Positions 43,825-55,298 of a stretch of 64,000 bases of DNA are shown here, one piece after another; position 1 is the stretch's first letter; the number at the start of each line of letters is the position of its first letter. The position numbers and the translations under genes are program-made. Source of the DNA: Pyrus communis. Lineage: Eukaryota > Streptophyta > Magnoliopsida > Rosales > Rosaceae. The notes under the pieces are model-generated. The model was not told the DNA's origin. It was given only the letters and a program-made list of their open reading frames with translations, and did no database searches. The DNA lies in contig NC_084809.1 of assembly GCF_963583255.1 (NCBI RefSeq), forward strand, positions 6,991,501 to 7,055,500, in the 5' to 3' direction.

Positions 43825-46739
43825 AATCAATATAAAATTAGTTTCATAAAAAATGACATGTCTTGAGACATAAAACCCAGAGACGGAGCTATAAATTTCT
43901 TTTAGTGGGGGCAACCTGAAAATCAATTAAGAAAACCTTATTATAATATGACTTATAACCAATACGAAAATAGGGATTATTTCAAATGATAATGTATCAC
44001 AATTCCAATGTTACAAAAATTTTAGTGTAGTAGAAAGTGGCAAAGTGATAAGAAAAATGTTAATACATAATTACGCAAGAGTGAGGTTTTTTTGTTTGAA
44101 TGACAGAACAATACCACTTTTGCTCATATAATATTTGATATGGAGCAAATGCAGTATGAAAGTATGTTGGATACTAGGTACATACATTTTCTTCAAAAAT
44201 AATACGTGTATATTATATAATTGTAGTCTGCAACTCAACAAACAAATCACTTGAGTGGGGGCATATGCCCCCAGTGAGCCTTCATTGGCTCCGTCTTTAA
44301 AACCTGCCTGAAATTGGGTTGAAACAAATATAACCTTTGTATAGACTTGCATACCCTAAAAAGACATATTGAATTGTATTGGATTGATGTTTATTGGTCT
44401 TGTAAGGATTTAACACTGGATAACAGCTACAACCAAACACTTTTAAATGTGTCAAAACATGAGGCTTATCAAATAGACAAGTGTAAGGAGATTTCATAGA
44501 CAATGTGTGACAATGCATTCTGTTGATCAAGTATACAGAGTTTGCACATGCATGAAACCAGAATTGAGAAAGCAATTGTGCAGTACTTAGTAGGGTTAAT
44601 GTAGTTTCAACAATATGCCTGTGTTTTCTTTCAGCAAGGCAATTCTATTCAGGTGTATATGGGTATGATCTTTGATGTATAATACCTTTGTCTAGAAAAA
44701 ATTGTTGGAATTTAGTACAATATTCACCACCACCATCACTTTGAAAATTTTTAACAGTTGCAGAAAATTGGGTTAACAGAATAGCATGAAAATGCACAAA
44801 TGTTTAAAGCACCTCACTTTTATTCATTAAAGGAAATATCTAGGTAAACCTGGTACATTCATCAATGAAAGTAACATAGAATTTGTAACCTTCAACTAAT
44901 ACAATTGGTGATGGTCCCCACACATCATTATGTAAAACCTTTAAAGGTTTTACAGTTTTATTTGTGGGAAAAGGAAATGAAAGCTTGGTAATTTTGCCTT
45001 CTAGACAAGAGATACACACATGCTTTGATTGATCAACAGAGAATGTTATCTGTGATTGGTGCAACATTGTTGAAACAACAACATTGGAAAGATTCCCCAA
45101 TCTATTGTGCCAGACTTGTATTGACTTGATGACCAAGAAAGCAGTGTTGGTGTTGTTTGACTGAGTGAGATGCTTTATATGCTTGAGTAAGTATATGTTG
45201 AGGTATATGAAATGGGATATGGTACAAGCCATCTTTACACAGTCCCTTGAGGAGTATTGTCCCCGTGATCTTGTCCTAAATCCAGAAGCAAAATTCATCA
45301 CAGATAAATCAACATTTGTTGTCTTTACACAACTTATAGACTGACAACAAATGTTGAGAGAGTTGAGGAACAATCAATACTTCTTTTAACTGAAATGCAT
45401 ATTTAGGGACATGTAAAGTTGAACTGCCAGTATGAGATATTGGCAAACCTGAACCATTAGCAATGGTTATAGTATCAGCACCAATGAATGGAGTAGCCAT
45501 GTTGAGATTGCTCAATTCAGAAGTCATGTAAGAGGTGGCACCTGTGTAAGCTATCCAAAATTGCTCCTGAGGTGCCGAGGGTTGATAATTGGCATGCATT
45601 GCAGTCAATGTTGATGGTGGTGATCTTCCTTGGTAGGAAAAGCTTGCCTTGTGACAACATTGTATTGCAGAATGTCCAAATTTCCAGCAAATTTGACATT
45701 GCATAGGAGAAGATGCCACAGTTGTAGAAGAGTGCCTCTGAAAGCAATCAGAAGCAATGTGACCCATTTTGTTACACATATGGGGATTAGCAGGTCCAAG
45801 AATGCCAGGACTATTATTTCCAGAGAATCTAGTATTATGACCATAATTGTTTCTTCCCCGTGCTCTACCTCTATAGTTATTAAAACCCATGTAGCCTCTA
45901 GAATTACAGGTAGTACCATTGGTTTTGTAGTTGTCAGAATGAGTCCATTGAGTGGAAAAAAACTACCATGATGATATTGAGCTGATGAAGTCTGAGATGA
46001 GCCATTACTTGAGATAAGCTTTCTTCAAGCAGCCCTTTAATTCATTATCCTTGGCAAGCATTGCAATTACAAAAGAACTAGAAAGTTCATTATTCTCAAT
46101 TGTAACCTCTTCAGCAAGTAACTGAGCTCTGAAGTTCTTGAGTGAAATGACATTTTCTCTGCCTCGAATCACTATCCTGAAGGTGTTATATTTAGAGGGT
46201 AAACATTTCAATGCAAGAATCACTATGTCATCATCCTCAAAAGAGACACCAGCAGCTGACATGTGATCACGAACATCCTTAATTCTTTGTAAATACTGAG
46301 AAATGGAGTCAGAACCTTTTTGAATGTTTTGCAACTCCAGTTTCATCTGAAAAATACTAGCTTTTGTGACCGTAGAGAACCTATCTCTCAGACTCATCCA
46401 CATCTCATGTGCACTAGTGCAACCAACTATACATGACATTGTAGTAGGAGAAAGAGTAGCAATGATTAATTTTATTAATGCTCGATCATGCATTTTCCAT
46501 ATCTGCTAATTCTCAGTTTCAACACTTCCGTTGTCTGAATCTTCAACAAACCGAGAAGGACACATTTTTGTACCATCCACAAATCCAAGAATACCATGGC
46601 TCTTAAGCAGCAATAGTAATTGATAATGCCAGACCAAATCATTCGTATCATCGAACTTCATAGTAACAGAAGTAGAGACATTCGGAACCAAACTTGTAAT
46701 TGGAGACTGTACTAGTTGTAATTGCGCATCAGTAATCAT
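43825..46739 (-). pseudogene. Copia gag-protease-integrase remnants (frameshifted)
   Basis: On minus, in order: gag N-terminus (46739-46506) and UBN2-type gag (46493-46005, with LQRIKDVRDHM and LKCLPSKYNTF); zinc-knuckle region (about 45890-45640); protease (about 45560-45320); GAG-pre-integrase and integrase start (45373-44840, with VWHNRLGNLS, LHNDVWGPSP and FIDECTRFT); integrase C-part (44575-44297, with GCSCYPVLNPY and YVFLGYASLYKGY). After an inserted MITE it continues with RFYVSRHVIFYETNF (about 43870-43825). One of two zinc knuckles has lost its first Cys, and the protease DTGAT motif reads YTGAT. Reverse transcriptase and RNase H are missing. Several frameshifts and stops show it is dead. 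Confidence 0.85.
43878..44296. mobile_element. hAT-like MITE inside the Copia integrase region
   Basis: The left end CAGAGACGGAGCTATAAATT pairs imperfectly with the right end GGCTCCGTCT, with further inverted TGGGGGCA words inside. The flanks ATAAAACC and TTAAAACC (7 of 8 identical) look like an 8-bp target-site duplication. The Copia reading frame resumes on the far side of the element (NPISGR-F then FYVSRHVIF), which independently marks the insertion point. Confidence 0.72.
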
Positions 46740-47040
46740 ATTTTCTTGAATTCTTGAAGAAATTAGGGTTGCAGATAGAGACTATTTCTTGATTAATTTG
46801 TAAGAAAAACAACTATTCAGAGGACAGATTGGTGCAAAAATTTGAGGCAGAAGGAAGACATCTTTGAACGCATTTCATCAAACATCATATATTCAAGATT
46901 CTAGATTTCAATCGGAGCAAGATTCAACTAAACATAGAAAGATTGGGGAAGATTGCATACCACAAACAGAATCAGAGAAGGTAGTGGAAGTAGAACAAGT
47001 CAGGATTGAAGAGAATTCCCTATTGCCGGCAAGGATACCA

Positions 47041-47279
47041 TGTAGAAATGCAGTGAACTAAGCTTCAAGTTCATCAATGGTGACAGTATGATCGAAGAAG
47101 TAGAGAGACAAGTTTAGAGAGAGAGCAAGAAGTGAGATAATTCTTTGATATATTTCTTCACTACTAAGAATACAAGAGTAATCATTCCTTTTATACTAGT
47201 TACATTGCTTACTCCCTAAGCAACCTATTTCACAACAAACATAACTAACTTAACAGCTACACTGCCTAATTTACTAACA
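47041..47279 (-). repeat. Copia 5' LTR
   Basis: 239 bp with TG..CA ends on minus, next to the primer-binding-site-like TGGTATCC. A second copy is not present in the window, so the boundaries rest on the terminal dinucleotides and the primer site. Confidence 0.6.
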
Positions 47280-47477
47280 CATGGCAGCATCTTAATCCTT
47301 GCTTGAAGCTCGATCCTTGTCATCCTTACGGATGTGTGTTGAAGCACAAAGGGGAAATATATGTAAAATAAAAAAAAAAACAAAGTAGTAGGGTCTAGTG
47401 CTTTTTAGAACTTTGGTTGTTTTATAAGAGGACTTCAGTTGCTCTTCTTGTTTATGAGAGAAGGAAAAAAACCAGTC

Positions 47478-50440
47478 ATGGGAGTAGGAATGGGAATGAG
47501 AATGAGATCTTCATGGTTTAACTTGTTATCTGTACGTTGTATTGTTTTGCTTTTACTCAATGTCACTCACTCTGTTTCATTTGTGCGGACACTTGCACAT
47601 TTCGTTGAGTGCTCTGTATTGTCACAATTCAAGAATAGCTTTCTGATTGAAAGCTCCACTTCTGAGGAGACTTACGCGTATCCGAAGGTTGCATCTTGGA
47701 CGTTATGAGGAGGACATCAGAATCAGAGTAACTGCTGTTCGGGGGATGATGTTGAGTGCGATGAAGAGTCTGGCCATGTCATTGGCCTTGAACTCGGCAA
47801 CAGCTGTCCTGTCATTATTGTTCTATCAACTCCAACAGCAGCCTCTTCCAACTTGTTCACTTGCAGAGAGACTTGATCTCTCGGATAACAACTTCAATTT
47901 GTCTCAAATACCATAAGGATTAGGTTGTGACCTTACGAGTCTAACCTATCTCAACCTTTCATAGTCCTTATTTTCGGGCCAGATTCCATCTGAAATTTCG
48001 AAGCTATCAAAGTTATCTTTCCTTGATTTGTCATACAATGATAAATTTTTCACTCGATATGGTGTCTATATAACATTGATAAAACCCAATCTAAGAATCC
48101 TAGTCCAAAACATGACCCACTTAAAACAACTTCATCTGGTTGGGTAGAAATATTCTCCATTTTTCCTGATAACTTTGTCAATACATCATCCCTCACATCT
48201 CTCAAACTTCCCCACTGTGGGTTATATGGGGAGTTCCCTATTGGTGTTTTCCATCTACCAAACTCAGAGGTTCTTTATGTTCACAAGAACTTTAAGTTAA
48301 CAGGTTATTTTCTTAACTTTAACAGGAACGATTCCTTCAAGAAATTGAGCGTTGGGGAAGCAAGTTTCTCTGGTCCACTGCCTACGTCTATCGGAAATCT
48401 TCGTTCCTTAACTGTATTTGGCATCTATCGTTGTAATTTTGATCCCCATGTTCCGTCTTCACTCAGAAACCTTACTCAGCTCTTTTACCTTGACATTTCT
48501 TCATTTTATGATCCATTGTATTGGCCTGGAAAAGAAATTTTCACAACAAAATACCAATCTTTACTCTCTGATTATTCCTAGTCTTGGGTTGGAAAGTTAA
48601 CTGCACTTGATCATTTGGGCCTTGAGTCTACCAACTCAATGGGAAAATTCCCATGTTTTCTTGCTAACTTGACATAACTTATGCAACTAAACTTGGGTAC
48701 TAATAAACTAACCGGTCAAATCTCATGTTGGGTTACAAGAAATTTGGCCCAATTAACTTATCTAGACCTTTCATTTAATAAGTTGAGGGGATTAGTTGAA
48801 TTTGATCAGTTTTCGAACCTCAAAAATGTAAAGAAACTTCGATTATCGTCCAACCAACTCCCTGCAAATTAAACCCAATTTGAATGCTACTCTTCCGAAG
48901 TTTCAAATTATGAGGTTGGTTTCATGCAACTTAACAAAGTTTCCAGAGTTTTCAAAAAACCAGGACGAGTTGTACGACCTAAACTCTTCTAACAACAGGA
49001 TTCACGGCCAAATACCAAAATGGTTCTGGAATACATCTATAAAAACTCTGAAGAATCTGGCTCTGTCGCATAACGTCTTAACAGGTCTCAAGTCATTTGA
49101 CCAAAATCCACCCATTCTTACATGGAAAAATCTGGTGTTTTTTGCAGTAAGGTCCAACTTGTTACAAGGTTCACTGCCAATTCCACCCCAATCAATCATA
49201 ACTTATGATGTTGCAAACAATGATTATAATGGTGATATTTCGCCACTATTCTGCAGCATGAATGTACAAGTTCTTGATTTGGCGGACAACAACCTAGGTG
49301 GTATGCTTCCACAATGTTTGGGGAACTCTAGTGCTTTGGAAGTACTCAACTTGTCGAACAATTCTTTTGATGGAGATATTCCTCAACTATGTCCAAACAA
49401 AAAGAGTTTGAGAATGGTAGATTTAAGCGACAATCATTTGCAGGGGAAGGTACCAAGTAACCAAGATCTATGGCTCATTGCACTCGGTTGGAGTTTCTTA
49501 ATCTCGGAAATAATTACATCAGAGACATCTTTTCATCTTGGTTAGGGGAACTGCCAGTGTTAAAGGCTCTCATTTTGCTTAATGAATTTCGTGGAATAAT
49601 TGGGAAGCCTTCAAGTAACCATGAGTTCCCAAACTTATGCATTATTTATCTATCTCACAATGGTTTTTCCGGTATGTTGCCCTCTAACTACTTGGAGAAC
49701 TGGAATTTCGTGAAATTTGTTAATGAAACCAATCAAACTTATTTTGAAGTATCTTCAACCAACGCAACTAATGCCACTTATATCTATCAATACAAGATCA
49801 CAATTCTTGCCAAGGGAGCTGAGTTGAAATATTTGAAGACCCCTTATCTTCTGAGACTTATAGATCTATCAAGAAATAGATTTGAAGGAGAGATTCCAGC
49901 AGGTATCATTGGGAAACTAAGAGGCCTTCATTTGCTGAACCTCTCCAACAACACTCTCAGTGGTCTCATACCCTCATCTCTTGGGAACTTGACAGCTCTT
50001 AAATCATTGGATCTCTCTGGAAACCAGCTATCAGGAAGTATCCCCAGTAATTTGGCCAACTCAATTTCCTTGTGTATTTCAATGTATCCCATGACCATCT
50101 TTGGGGGCCTATACCACTTGGCCAGCAATTTAATATATTTTAGGAAGATTCATACCAAGGAAACTCGGGTTTGTGTGGAAAACCTCTGTCAAAGAAATGC
50201 AAGGATTCAGAGACCTCAACATCCTCACCACCTTCGATCTTCAAAGAAGATGAAGACCCTGAAATTGCATTTAAGTTTGATTGGTACATGGTTCTTCCAA
50301 GAGTTTTTTGTGGTCTAATTGTCGGATTCGTTGCCGGGAACGCTTTTGTAGACAAGAAGCATGAATGGTTTGTAGAGACATTTAGCAAGAGGAGGAGGCA
50401 GTTACTAGCCAAAAGAGGTTGGAGGGGGCAAAGGACTTAG
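47478..50440 (+). pseudogene. RLP2: heavily degraded LRR receptor-like protein
   Basis: Homologous to RLP1/RLP3 from end to end but with many stops and frameshifts. It starts at MGVGMGMRMRSSWFN with a signal-peptide-like segment and LRR N-cap. The frame is lost at about 47706 (WTL then stop) and stays broken through about 48340. LRR pieces follow at 48345-48581, 48681-48872, 48880-49545 and 49470-50318. The C-terminal transmembrane and basic tail sit in another frame (50171-50440: FDWYMVLPRVFCGLIVGFVAG, KKHEWFVETFSKRRR). It is more diverged than RLP1 and RLP3 are from each other, and lies in the opposite orientation. It is therefore an older paralogue, not part of the recent duplication. Confidence 0.9.
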
Positions 50441-52110
50441 TCCTTATTGAAATTCATGTTGCAGTTGTTGGTAGTGTTTGTTGTACTATTATGTGTGGTC
50501 TGGTTCATGCTGGTATCTTACAATAAGTGGCTTGGTTTTGACCTTTTTGGTTTGGCTTTAGAGAAATTAGGTTTCTCGTCTCATCCTTTTTCACTTGTAT
50601 TTTTTATGTTTTCGTTTTTGGAGGGGTAAGGTTTATGTCACCATTTTTTTTTCATGTTCTTTTTCTTCTTTTCTTTGTATTATGAGGGGTAAAGTTTATG
50701 TCCCCCTTGACTAGGTGTAACTTTTTTTTTTCCGTTACCAATAAAATTTCACTCATACCGCTAAGGGTTTCTTTTATTTTTATTTTTATTTTTATTTTTT
50801 TTTTATTTTTACTTGCTTGGATTTTTAGAGTCTCTTAATTTGCTTTTTTTCTTTTGGGAAATCAAAATTAACTTTTTAACAAATTTTGTTCAATACAGAT
50901 TGCCTGTTTGGTTAAAGGTGAGGTCCTATCGATGGTATGGCCTTGCACAACTTCAAGGACAGAGAAAGCAAGCGAGAAAATAAGAAAGTTCTTTCTGCTT
51001 GGGCTAGAATGTCCTGCGCATAACTCCTCTTGTCTTGCCAGATAGGCAAGGTTTGCCGCTTATTTTTCTGAATCATGAGTTTGGAGTTAGTTTGAAAGGT
51101 GCCTTTGTGGGGTCTTTGGTAGGTATTTAGGCTCACAATCAAAACTAAGGGAGATCTGAGCGTGCCACGGTTATCTTTGTTTAATAGATTGCCTTTTTAG
51201 TCTTTAGATAAGTTGATTACTTGCGCCACAATTTACTTAGACTTCTTAATTCAAAATGATTGTTTACAGAGACGTTAAGTCCGTAAAAAGTTCTTTTCTA
51301 TGCCTTGTAAACAAGGACTTTTTGATCATGTATCATATACCAATTTATAGGAAGATTTTGTTCATTAAGATTGTCAGCTTTCTTGAAACCAACTTTAATC
51401 AGCAACAAGGTAAGTAAAAGCATTTAGTTCAACACCATTAAGAATGTAAAGCCCTGAAATACGCATTGAAAATTATCATAGGAATCAAAGAAAACACATA
51501 AAAGCCAGATCTACTACACAGAAATGTAAATAAAAGAGCTTCTTGCTTACAACTAAATTGTCAAATGCTCTGAAATCATACTATATTTCAGAGCCTTAAA
51601 CTCCATAGATCAAAATTCCAACATCAGGAAAAAAATAAAAAATAAAAAATAATCATACGTAAAGATGGAGGGAGGCGAAGAGAGGACAGATGGGGGTTTG
51701 GGGCACAAAAGGGATCTTTATATTTCCGCAAAAATACTTTGTGCTGTTTAGCTATCGATTATGAGTTTTCATGAATGTTTATGCTTTAGTATAGCTGTTA
51801 TAGGTGGAGTTTTCGACTTACAAATTCGTCTCATCTTCTTGATATATGTTTTATTTTTCTAACTATTAGTTTTTGGTGTTTTGCAAGCTCTTACCTATTA
51901 CGGAATCTTTATTGTTTGGATAGGTTTGTGTTCCTCATTCTTTATATATACTTTTTTTTCTCTCTTTTTATGAGGAGTAATGATTATGTATATTCCGACT
52001 AAGTGATTTGGTATAGCCTTACCCTACTGTAATTTTGCATCTCTTTAGGAAATCATTCTTAACTTCAATAATGATTTTGGTATATGCCTTACCCTACTGC
52101 AACTTTTTAT
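50441..52110. other. Intergenic stretch, nothing recognised
   Basis: The first about 300 bp probably correspond to the former 3' UTR of RLP2. The remainder is AT-rich, with TTTTTATTTT runs near 50780-50815, and shows no domain or transposon terminus. Confidence 0.4.
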
Positions 52111-52117
52111 ACACGCT

Positions 52118-52430
52118 GCATACACTTACCTTTTTTTATAAGCACACGCACACTGCATACGCATACAATATACACTCACACACATCATCACATACACTTG
52201 TCCACACAGTGTACACACACTTACCTACACTTACACATTTTATATACATACACATGCAGTGTGACACAAACACTGTCATGCACTTATACACACACAACAC
52301 ATACAACATATACTCACACGCTTATACCTTTTTTTATTGCTTGGAAGATATTGTTGTTTTTCCTCGGCAATACAATATACACTCACACACTTATGCAGCA
52401 CATACGCTCACACACGCAGTACACACATTG
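52118..52430. repeat. Cryptic CA-rich repeat
   Basis: Irregular alternation of CACACA, CTTACA and CATACA words over about 310 bp. The His/Thr/Tyr-rich open frames at 52035-52485 arise from this repeat and are not called as genes. Confidence 0.8.
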
Positions 52431-52624
52431 TTGTTTTTCCTTATTTGATTATTGGGATGCCAAACTTTTAAGAATTTGTGTTTAATTTGATTCTTTGGTA
52501 TACTCAGTTAATTAGCTAAGAATTGGTTTACATTTAGATAATATATATATATATTGTAGACATCGAAATTTCAGTAAAATAAATGTTAACCAATGTATTA
52601 AAATTACAACATTTTATTTACTTC

Positions 52625-52737
52625 ACCAACCTCACACACTTACTTCACCCACAACATCCACTTACTTCACCTACAACCTCCACTTACTTCACCTACAACC
52701 TCCACTCACTTCACCTACAACCTCCACTCACTTCACC
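52625..52737. repeat. 22-bp tandem repeat in the LTR
   Basis: Four to five copies of a unit like TTACTTCACCTACAACCTCCAC. It lies just upstream of the LTR TATA box. Confidence 0.85.
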
Positions 52738-52772
52738 AAAAAAATGAATGGTGGTGATTCACTCTCAAAACC

Positions 52773-52780
52773 TATAAATA
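52773..52780 (+). promoter_or_regulatory. TATA box of the solo LTR
   Basis: TATAAATA within CCTATAAATAGG, followed about 30 bp later by the GA/CA-rich start of a presumptive transcribed R region. Confidence 0.55.
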
Positions 52781-53006
52781 GGCTTCTCCATCAAGAGGAA
52801 TGGACACACACCAAAAACCAATTCACAAATACATTTCTCTACTCCCAAAATGGAAGAGAATACTCCCCACACACACCAAAACCTTGAAGCCTTAAAGTTC
52901 TAAAGCTCTCAAGAAAATCCCGAAGGATCAAGAAAGCATTCTTCGTTCTTCGTCAAATCCTCCTTCAAGATCAAGCCCCAACGGCCCTTGAAGAACTCCC
53001 ACCAAC

Positions 53007-53880
53007 TCAAGATCAAGCCCCGACGGCCCTTGAAGAAAGTGTTCATTGTTCATCATCCGTTCATCATCCGTTCATCCTAAGATCAAGCCCCAACGGCCCT
53101 TTGGATCAACAACCTCAACAAATCCACACATCCAATCGTTCTTCAAGATTAAGCCCAAAAGCCCTTGAAGATCCGCTCATCCATCAACCTTCAAGATCAA
53201 GCCCAAAAGCCCTTGAAGAAATCCACACAACCATTATTCAAGATCAAGCCCCGACGGCCCTTGAAGAAAGTGTTCATCATTCATCATCCGTTCATCCTAA
53301 GATCAAGCCCCAACGACCCTTTGGATCAACAACCTCAACAAATCCACACATCCAATCGTTCTTCAAGATTAAGCCCAAAAGCCCTTGAAGATCCGCTCAT
53401 CCATTAACCTTCAAGATCAAGCCCAAAGGCCCTTGAAGAAATCCATACAACCATTATTCAAGATCAAGCCCCGACGGCCCTTGAAGAAAGTGTTCATCGT
53501 TCATCATCCGTTCATCCTAAGATCAAGCCCCAACGGCCCTTTGGATCAACAACCTCAACAAATCCACACATCCAATCGTTCTTCAAGATTAAGCCCAAAA
53601 GCCCTTGAAAATCCGCTCATCCATCAACCTTCAAGATCAAGCCCAAAAGCCCTTGAAGAAATCCACACAACCATTATTCAAGATCAAGCCCCGACGGCCC
53701 TTGAAGAAAGTGTTCATCGTTCATCCTAAGATCAAGCCCTAACGGCCATTTGGATTAACAACCTCAACAAACCCATACACCCATTCTTCAAGATCAAGCC
53801 CAACGCCCCTTGAAGATCCATTCATCAACTGTTCATCCTTAGATCAAGCCCCGACGGCCCTTTGGATCAACAACTCATCC
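53007..53880. repeat. 220-bp higher-order tandem repeat inside the LTR
   Basis: The phrase CAAGATCAAGCCCCGACGGC recurs at about 53007, 53239, 53459 and 53679; the last three are exactly 220 bp apart. Each 220-bp unit contains several shorter modules of the form AAGATCAAGCCC-N-GCCCTTGAAGA or TTTGGATCAAC, so the array has two levels of repetition. Copies are nearly identical in the middle and decay at the right edge (53720-53880). Confidence 0.9.
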
Positions 53881-54023
53881 ACAAACCTACACCCTACGAA
53901 GATAGAATCAGAGGACCAAATTAGAAAGAGATCGTAAACCCAAAATCATTAAACACAAAAAATATTATTTTGTACACTTTATTCCTGTTTCTTGTTTCAG
54001 GAATCTTTCGTGTTCACATATAT

Positions 54024-54580
54024 ATATGATTTTGGACTCTAGTTTTTCTCTAACTGAATTTGTTTTGATTCAATGGATTAGTGAGTTAAAACTACAAGTG
54101 GGTTTCTGTTGGTTTTTGGGCTGTTCGTAACTTTCTGCTTCCTGATTGAATTTGTTTTGATTCAATTGGGTTAGTGAGCTAAATTGCAAGGGGGGTTTGT
54201 TTTGGTTTTCGAATGGCTCTTATGGGTTGTGTATGAGGCTGGAGGATTTGAACTAAACCACACAATGGACATTCATAATATGTGCAATTAGGTATTACAT
54301 ATATAAATTGCATATGTGCTTAATGGTTTGCATTGCTTGCTGTTTTTGCTTAATGGTTTGAATTTGTGCTTAGGTTGGTTTAAAACCCAGCTTGCGTGAG
54401 TTTATCGGTTTAATTGGGGGAATGAAAAAATAAAGTTGGCCTTTCATTGAAGATGCTCAAGCAATTGGAGTTTGTTTTATTAGAAAGATGGTTAAACGTT
54501 CTGTTTTATTGGGAACATGCACACATAGAGTTCATCTAAAGGAAGGTTTTGGTTCTGAAATCATACTATAGATGAACTCT
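54024..54580. other. Intergenic stretch, nothing recognised
   Basis: Contains the phrase TTGAATTTGTTTTGATTCAA twice (about 54055 and 54145) and no evident exon. It may be part of the sequence that followed the LTR, but no primer-binding site or domain was identified. Confidence 0.35.
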
Positions 54581-55068
54581 ATAGTATCACTACAGATTCA
54601 ACCGATGAAATTTAAATTCAACGTTAAAATAATAAAATAAAAAATTTAAGACGATCAACTTTAAAAAATTATTTTCCAATCCCATCCTCAGGACAAGATG
54701 AATACTTTTAGCTTATACGAACTATCATTTATACTTTCAATTAGTGCTTAAATTTTTAGTTTATGTTATGAATTATCATCTATATTGAAGTTTTGGTTGG
54801 TTGAGTGGTTGATTGGTGTGATTTGTTCGGTTTTAAATTTCTTGTCGAAATTTAAATTTTTTTTATGTTAAAATATTTGTAAAATTAAATTAAGATAACA
54901 TAACCCAAGGTTACAAAAAATATTTTCCCAAAAAAAATAGGGTCAAAGCAATTCCACAATTGTTAATATATTTTAAGTCATGAAATTTAGGTTTTAAGGG
55001 TTGAGTAACATTCACTGTTCATAGACTTAAATTTTGTCTTTTAGTAAACTAAAATATTTGAGTTTGGG

Positions 55069-55230
55069 GCCTCTCACTACGGTTTGATATTTCTCTTCAC
55101 TTGGAAGTGAGAGGTCTTCGAATCTTGTGGATGGTGAATTCGATACCAAATTAGGTTGCTCATTATGTGGCATAGCCGAACTCTCCCTCCCCTAGTGTAA
55201 AATATTGATGTACTAAAAATAAAAAAAAAT
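55069..55230 (+). mobile_element. SINE inserted in the RLP3 3' flank
   Basis: Contains CTTGGAAGTGAGAGGTCTTCG then AATCTTG (box-B region), AAATTAGGTTGCTCATTATG, CCCTAGTGTAAAATATTGATG and an A-rich tail. TGAGTTTGGG (55059-55068) and TGAATTTGGG (55231-55240) are its flanking repeats. The paralogous positions near 35890 and 35155 read straight from TTGAG into the following text without it. Confidence 0.82.
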
Positions 55231-55298
55231 TGAATTTGGGTCCAAAAACTGAAGTTGGTCTTATGGAGAATTCACACGTGAAAAGCCGTAATAAATTA

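Larger units (their letters stand above)
43820..47279 (-). mobile_element. Truncated Ty1/Copia retrotransposon
   Basis: The 5' LTR (47041-47279 on minus) runs TGTTAGTAAATTAGGC to CATTTCTACA and is followed at once by TGGTATCCTTGCC, a primer-binding-site-like sequence. The gag-protease-integrase remnants follow. The element breaks off near 43.82 kb, before the reverse transcriptase, and no second LTR was found. The LTR ends about 200 bp from the RLP2 start codon. Confidence 0.8.
52555..54018 (+). mobile_element. Solo LTR, 1464 bp, probably Ty3/Gypsy type
   Basis: The ends are TGTAGACATCGAAATTTC and TTTCGTGTTCACA, with flanking TATAT on both sides (52550-52554 and 54019-54023). The flanks are AT repeats, so the duplication is weak evidence. 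A TATA box (CCTATAAATAGG, 52771-52782) sits in the 5' third, as expected for an LTR promoter. Downstream is a tandem-repeat region in what would be R/U5. No interior domain adjoins it. Assignment to Gypsy is an inference from LTR size and style, not from coding sequence. Confidence 0.65.

Noticed and set aside
52035..52485. His/Thr/Tyr-rich proteins of about 135 aa
   Set aside because: They are by-products of the cryptic CA-rich repeat; two frames are open at once.
53007..53880. CRISPR-like or repeat-protein array
   Set aside because: The units are 220 bp tandem copies without unique spacers, located inside a plant LTR; the repetitive ORFs have no fixed frame.
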